NCBI RefSeq assembly: GCF_003672135.1
Contig: NC_039516.1
Coordinates: 5,501,838-5,565,837, forward strand
Origin: Ooceraea biroi
Taxonomy: Eukaryota > Arthropoda > Insecta > Hymenoptera > Formicidae
Length of the DNA: 64,000 bases
Direction: 5' to 3'
Under the pieces are notes generated by a model. It made no database searches. It was given only the letters and a program-made list of their open reading frames with translations, and was not told where the DNA came from. This document shows, piece after piece, positions 62,092 through 64,000 of the stretch (positions are counted from its first letter, which is position 1; every line of letters begins with the position of its first letter). A program made the position numbers and the translations under genes.

Positions 62092-64000
62092 AATGCCGCA
62101 CGTGTCGAGCCGGGCGGGTCGCGTGTCGTTGAATGACTTCACGGGTGGCAGCGCGTAACGTCGTACATTGGCGGGTACGAGGACAGATTCGTTTCAATGG
62201 ATCATCTGCCAGCGACAGATTCCCACCCTAGAGAGACAGAGAACGAGGGAGAGAGAAAGTAAGGGTGGAGAGACGGGGGTGGTAAAGCGGCGACGGCGGT
62301 GTCGGAGCCGCCTTCCGAACGAGTGCACCGTCGTAGCACAAGAAATTCTACTTTTGTCGCCGGCAGAATGGCGCTATTCGCCCCCGGCGAGCCCTCGCGC
62401 GCGCAGGACGGCATCGAGGAAAAGAAACCGGGAGGGAAAAAAACTCGGGAAGAAGAGAGGAAGCGGAGTGCGCCCTACGCGGGGAATGCGTCACAAACAG
62501 ATACAGAAAGTAAGGCGGGCCCTCCGAGAACCTTTCCGTAGGAAGCTCCCCTCTCGCTCGCTCACGCGACCATAGTTTCACGATATCGCGAGGCGACGGT
62601 TTTCGCATCCGAAGGGTGAGACCTCGTCGATATATAGGTCTCAGGACAACAGTTCACCGATCGATTCTAGATATATATTGTGGATGAGAAGAAATAACAT
62701 TATTGAGGAAGATGAATAATATTGTTACGAGAATTTTTCATATCGTTTTTTATGGGTATCGTGAATAATGCATGTATGAATGATTATAATATCATATCGT
62801 GGTCTGTTTATCTTCGAAATAAATTCCTTGTGCTGTGTACCGTCGTATCGCCTAATTAGCAGTCATCTCGCGTCTGCGTTTCACGATGAAGAAGCGGCGA
62901 AGCGGTGAAAAACTTTGGCCATTTATTCGCGAGATCCCGCGGGTGGAAATTAAGCGCGGCTTTAAACGAGCAGCATGCATCCAGCGGCGCGTTTGGGAAA
63001 AGAAAGGCGGGAAGATCCCGCGCACGCGGGGAGGAGCGGCTTGGATAAAGGAAAGGAAAAAGTGCGAGTCTCTTGAGTTATGGATTCTTTATGCTTGTGG
63101 CGCGCGGGGGTGGTGCGAGTCCGAGAAGTAACAATTACATTCTGCGGGTGTCAGCGGCCGTGATTTAAGCCCCGACGCGCGAAAGATTCGGGGGAGGCCG
63201 AAGAGGGGTCGAAGTTCTCTCCGGGTCGCGATTAATTTCGTAAAGGAATTGTTGGCATAATAAGCGCGTTGCTCGTCTCCTCTCTCGTCGGCTCTCTACT
63301 CTCACATGCGTGCCTCGAAACTTAATATAATCTCGCGTCTCCATTGATGAATCTCGCGGCATGATTTATCCGTTTAATTAAAACGCTCGACGCAGCATCT
63401 CTGAGATTGCGCCCCGTTAATTCACCTTGTTTTCAACGTCGCTCTGCGCCAGCAGCGTTATCGCGCATTGTTTCACGCGATATTCGGCCCTTCAATCGTT
63501 GCGTCCTCCAAGCCGAGTGTCCCGTCATCGTAAGCAGGTGCACGGACGTTCTGCCTCGATGGTCTCCAAAATGGAAGATTTACTTTGATATCTTCATGTA
63601 TTACCTCGATATTTCCAGCGCACGGCATCCGAACGATCTCAATCACAAGCGATTTATTATGAGATTCTGTTAAATGGGCTTTATTAAGCGTGAAAGAGCC
63701 TCATAAATCCGAGACAGAGAGACAGAAACAGACGCCTCGCACTGTAAATCAAGCTTTTTGTCAGCTCGCGCGACGAACTCGCCTGCCTGCCACTTTTCTC
63801 ACCCCGCGCGCACCAGTATTCGTTACAGGGGTAAGTTTCGGCTAGTGCGAACAGCTACAGGCTCCAGCGAACCAGTAGGCTGGAAACGCCAGGGGTGGTA
63901 GTGTACTTGGCAGCCTGCCTGATGGAGATCTATGATTCAAGTGCGGAGAGAAAGTTCACGTTGTCACATAAGCTCGTAACTCTATCGCCTGCGAATCGAG
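62092..64000. other. Non-coding right end
   Basis: Only GA-rich and CpG-rich chance frames are visible, for example 62168-62608 open on both strands. An AT-rich patch lies at 62650-62830. No gene, RNA or mobile element was recognised up to the window edge. Confidence 0.5.

Noticed and set aside
1..64000. CRISPR arrays, bacterial operons, rRNA, prophage or viral genes
   Set aside because: No regularly spaced direct repeats, no compact gene arrays and no recognisable viral or rRNA sequence were seen. Spliced exons show the DNA is eukaryotic.

Overview
This window looks like nuclear DNA from an insect, most likely a hymenopteran and plausibly an ant. The evidence is: spliced exons separated by kilobases of non-coding sequence; long purine/pyrimidine simple repeats; very frequent CpG dinucleotides mixed with AT-rich patches; and a DNA transposon whose transposase starts with the DUF4817-type N-terminus common in ant genomes. 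There are no bacterial-style operons, no CRISPR array, and no rRNA or tRNA gene that I could recognise. Nearly all open frames here are chance frames in CpG-rich sequence or in simple repeats.

The one gene I can identify with confidence is a serine/threonine protein kinase on the minus strand. Two consecutive exons are visible: 15723-15851 (VAIK lysine and helix C) and 9966-10132 (hinge, helices D and E, up to the HR of HRD). They are joined in phase 0 across an intron of about 5.6 kb. The sequence best fits the AMPK-related HUNK group. The exon carrying the glycine-rich loop must lie at higher coordinates, and the rest of the C-lobe at lower coordinates or beyond the left edge. I could not locate either. 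A possible N-terminal coding exon on the same strand lies at 51230-51444 (71 codons, good codon texture, donor GTAAGA). It may be the start of this gene or of another.

Layout: 528-1290 is an internally deleted DUF4817/Tc1-IS630-like transposon with terminal inverted repeats of about 150 bp. 1291-9965 is non-coding, probably intron of the kinase. 9966-15851 holds the two kinase exons and their intron. 15852-51229 is non-coding, with a diverged triplicated block (17520-18215), a CArG-box region (22500-22800), a 221-bp AT-rich hairpin element (25489-25709) and an E-box cluster (36461-36518). 51230-51444 is the candidate exon. 51445-64000 is non-coding, with simple repeats and a CRE-like CGTCA array next to a 16-bp palindrome near 62 kb. 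Possible novelty is confined to non-coding structure. I see no undescribed multi-gene system.
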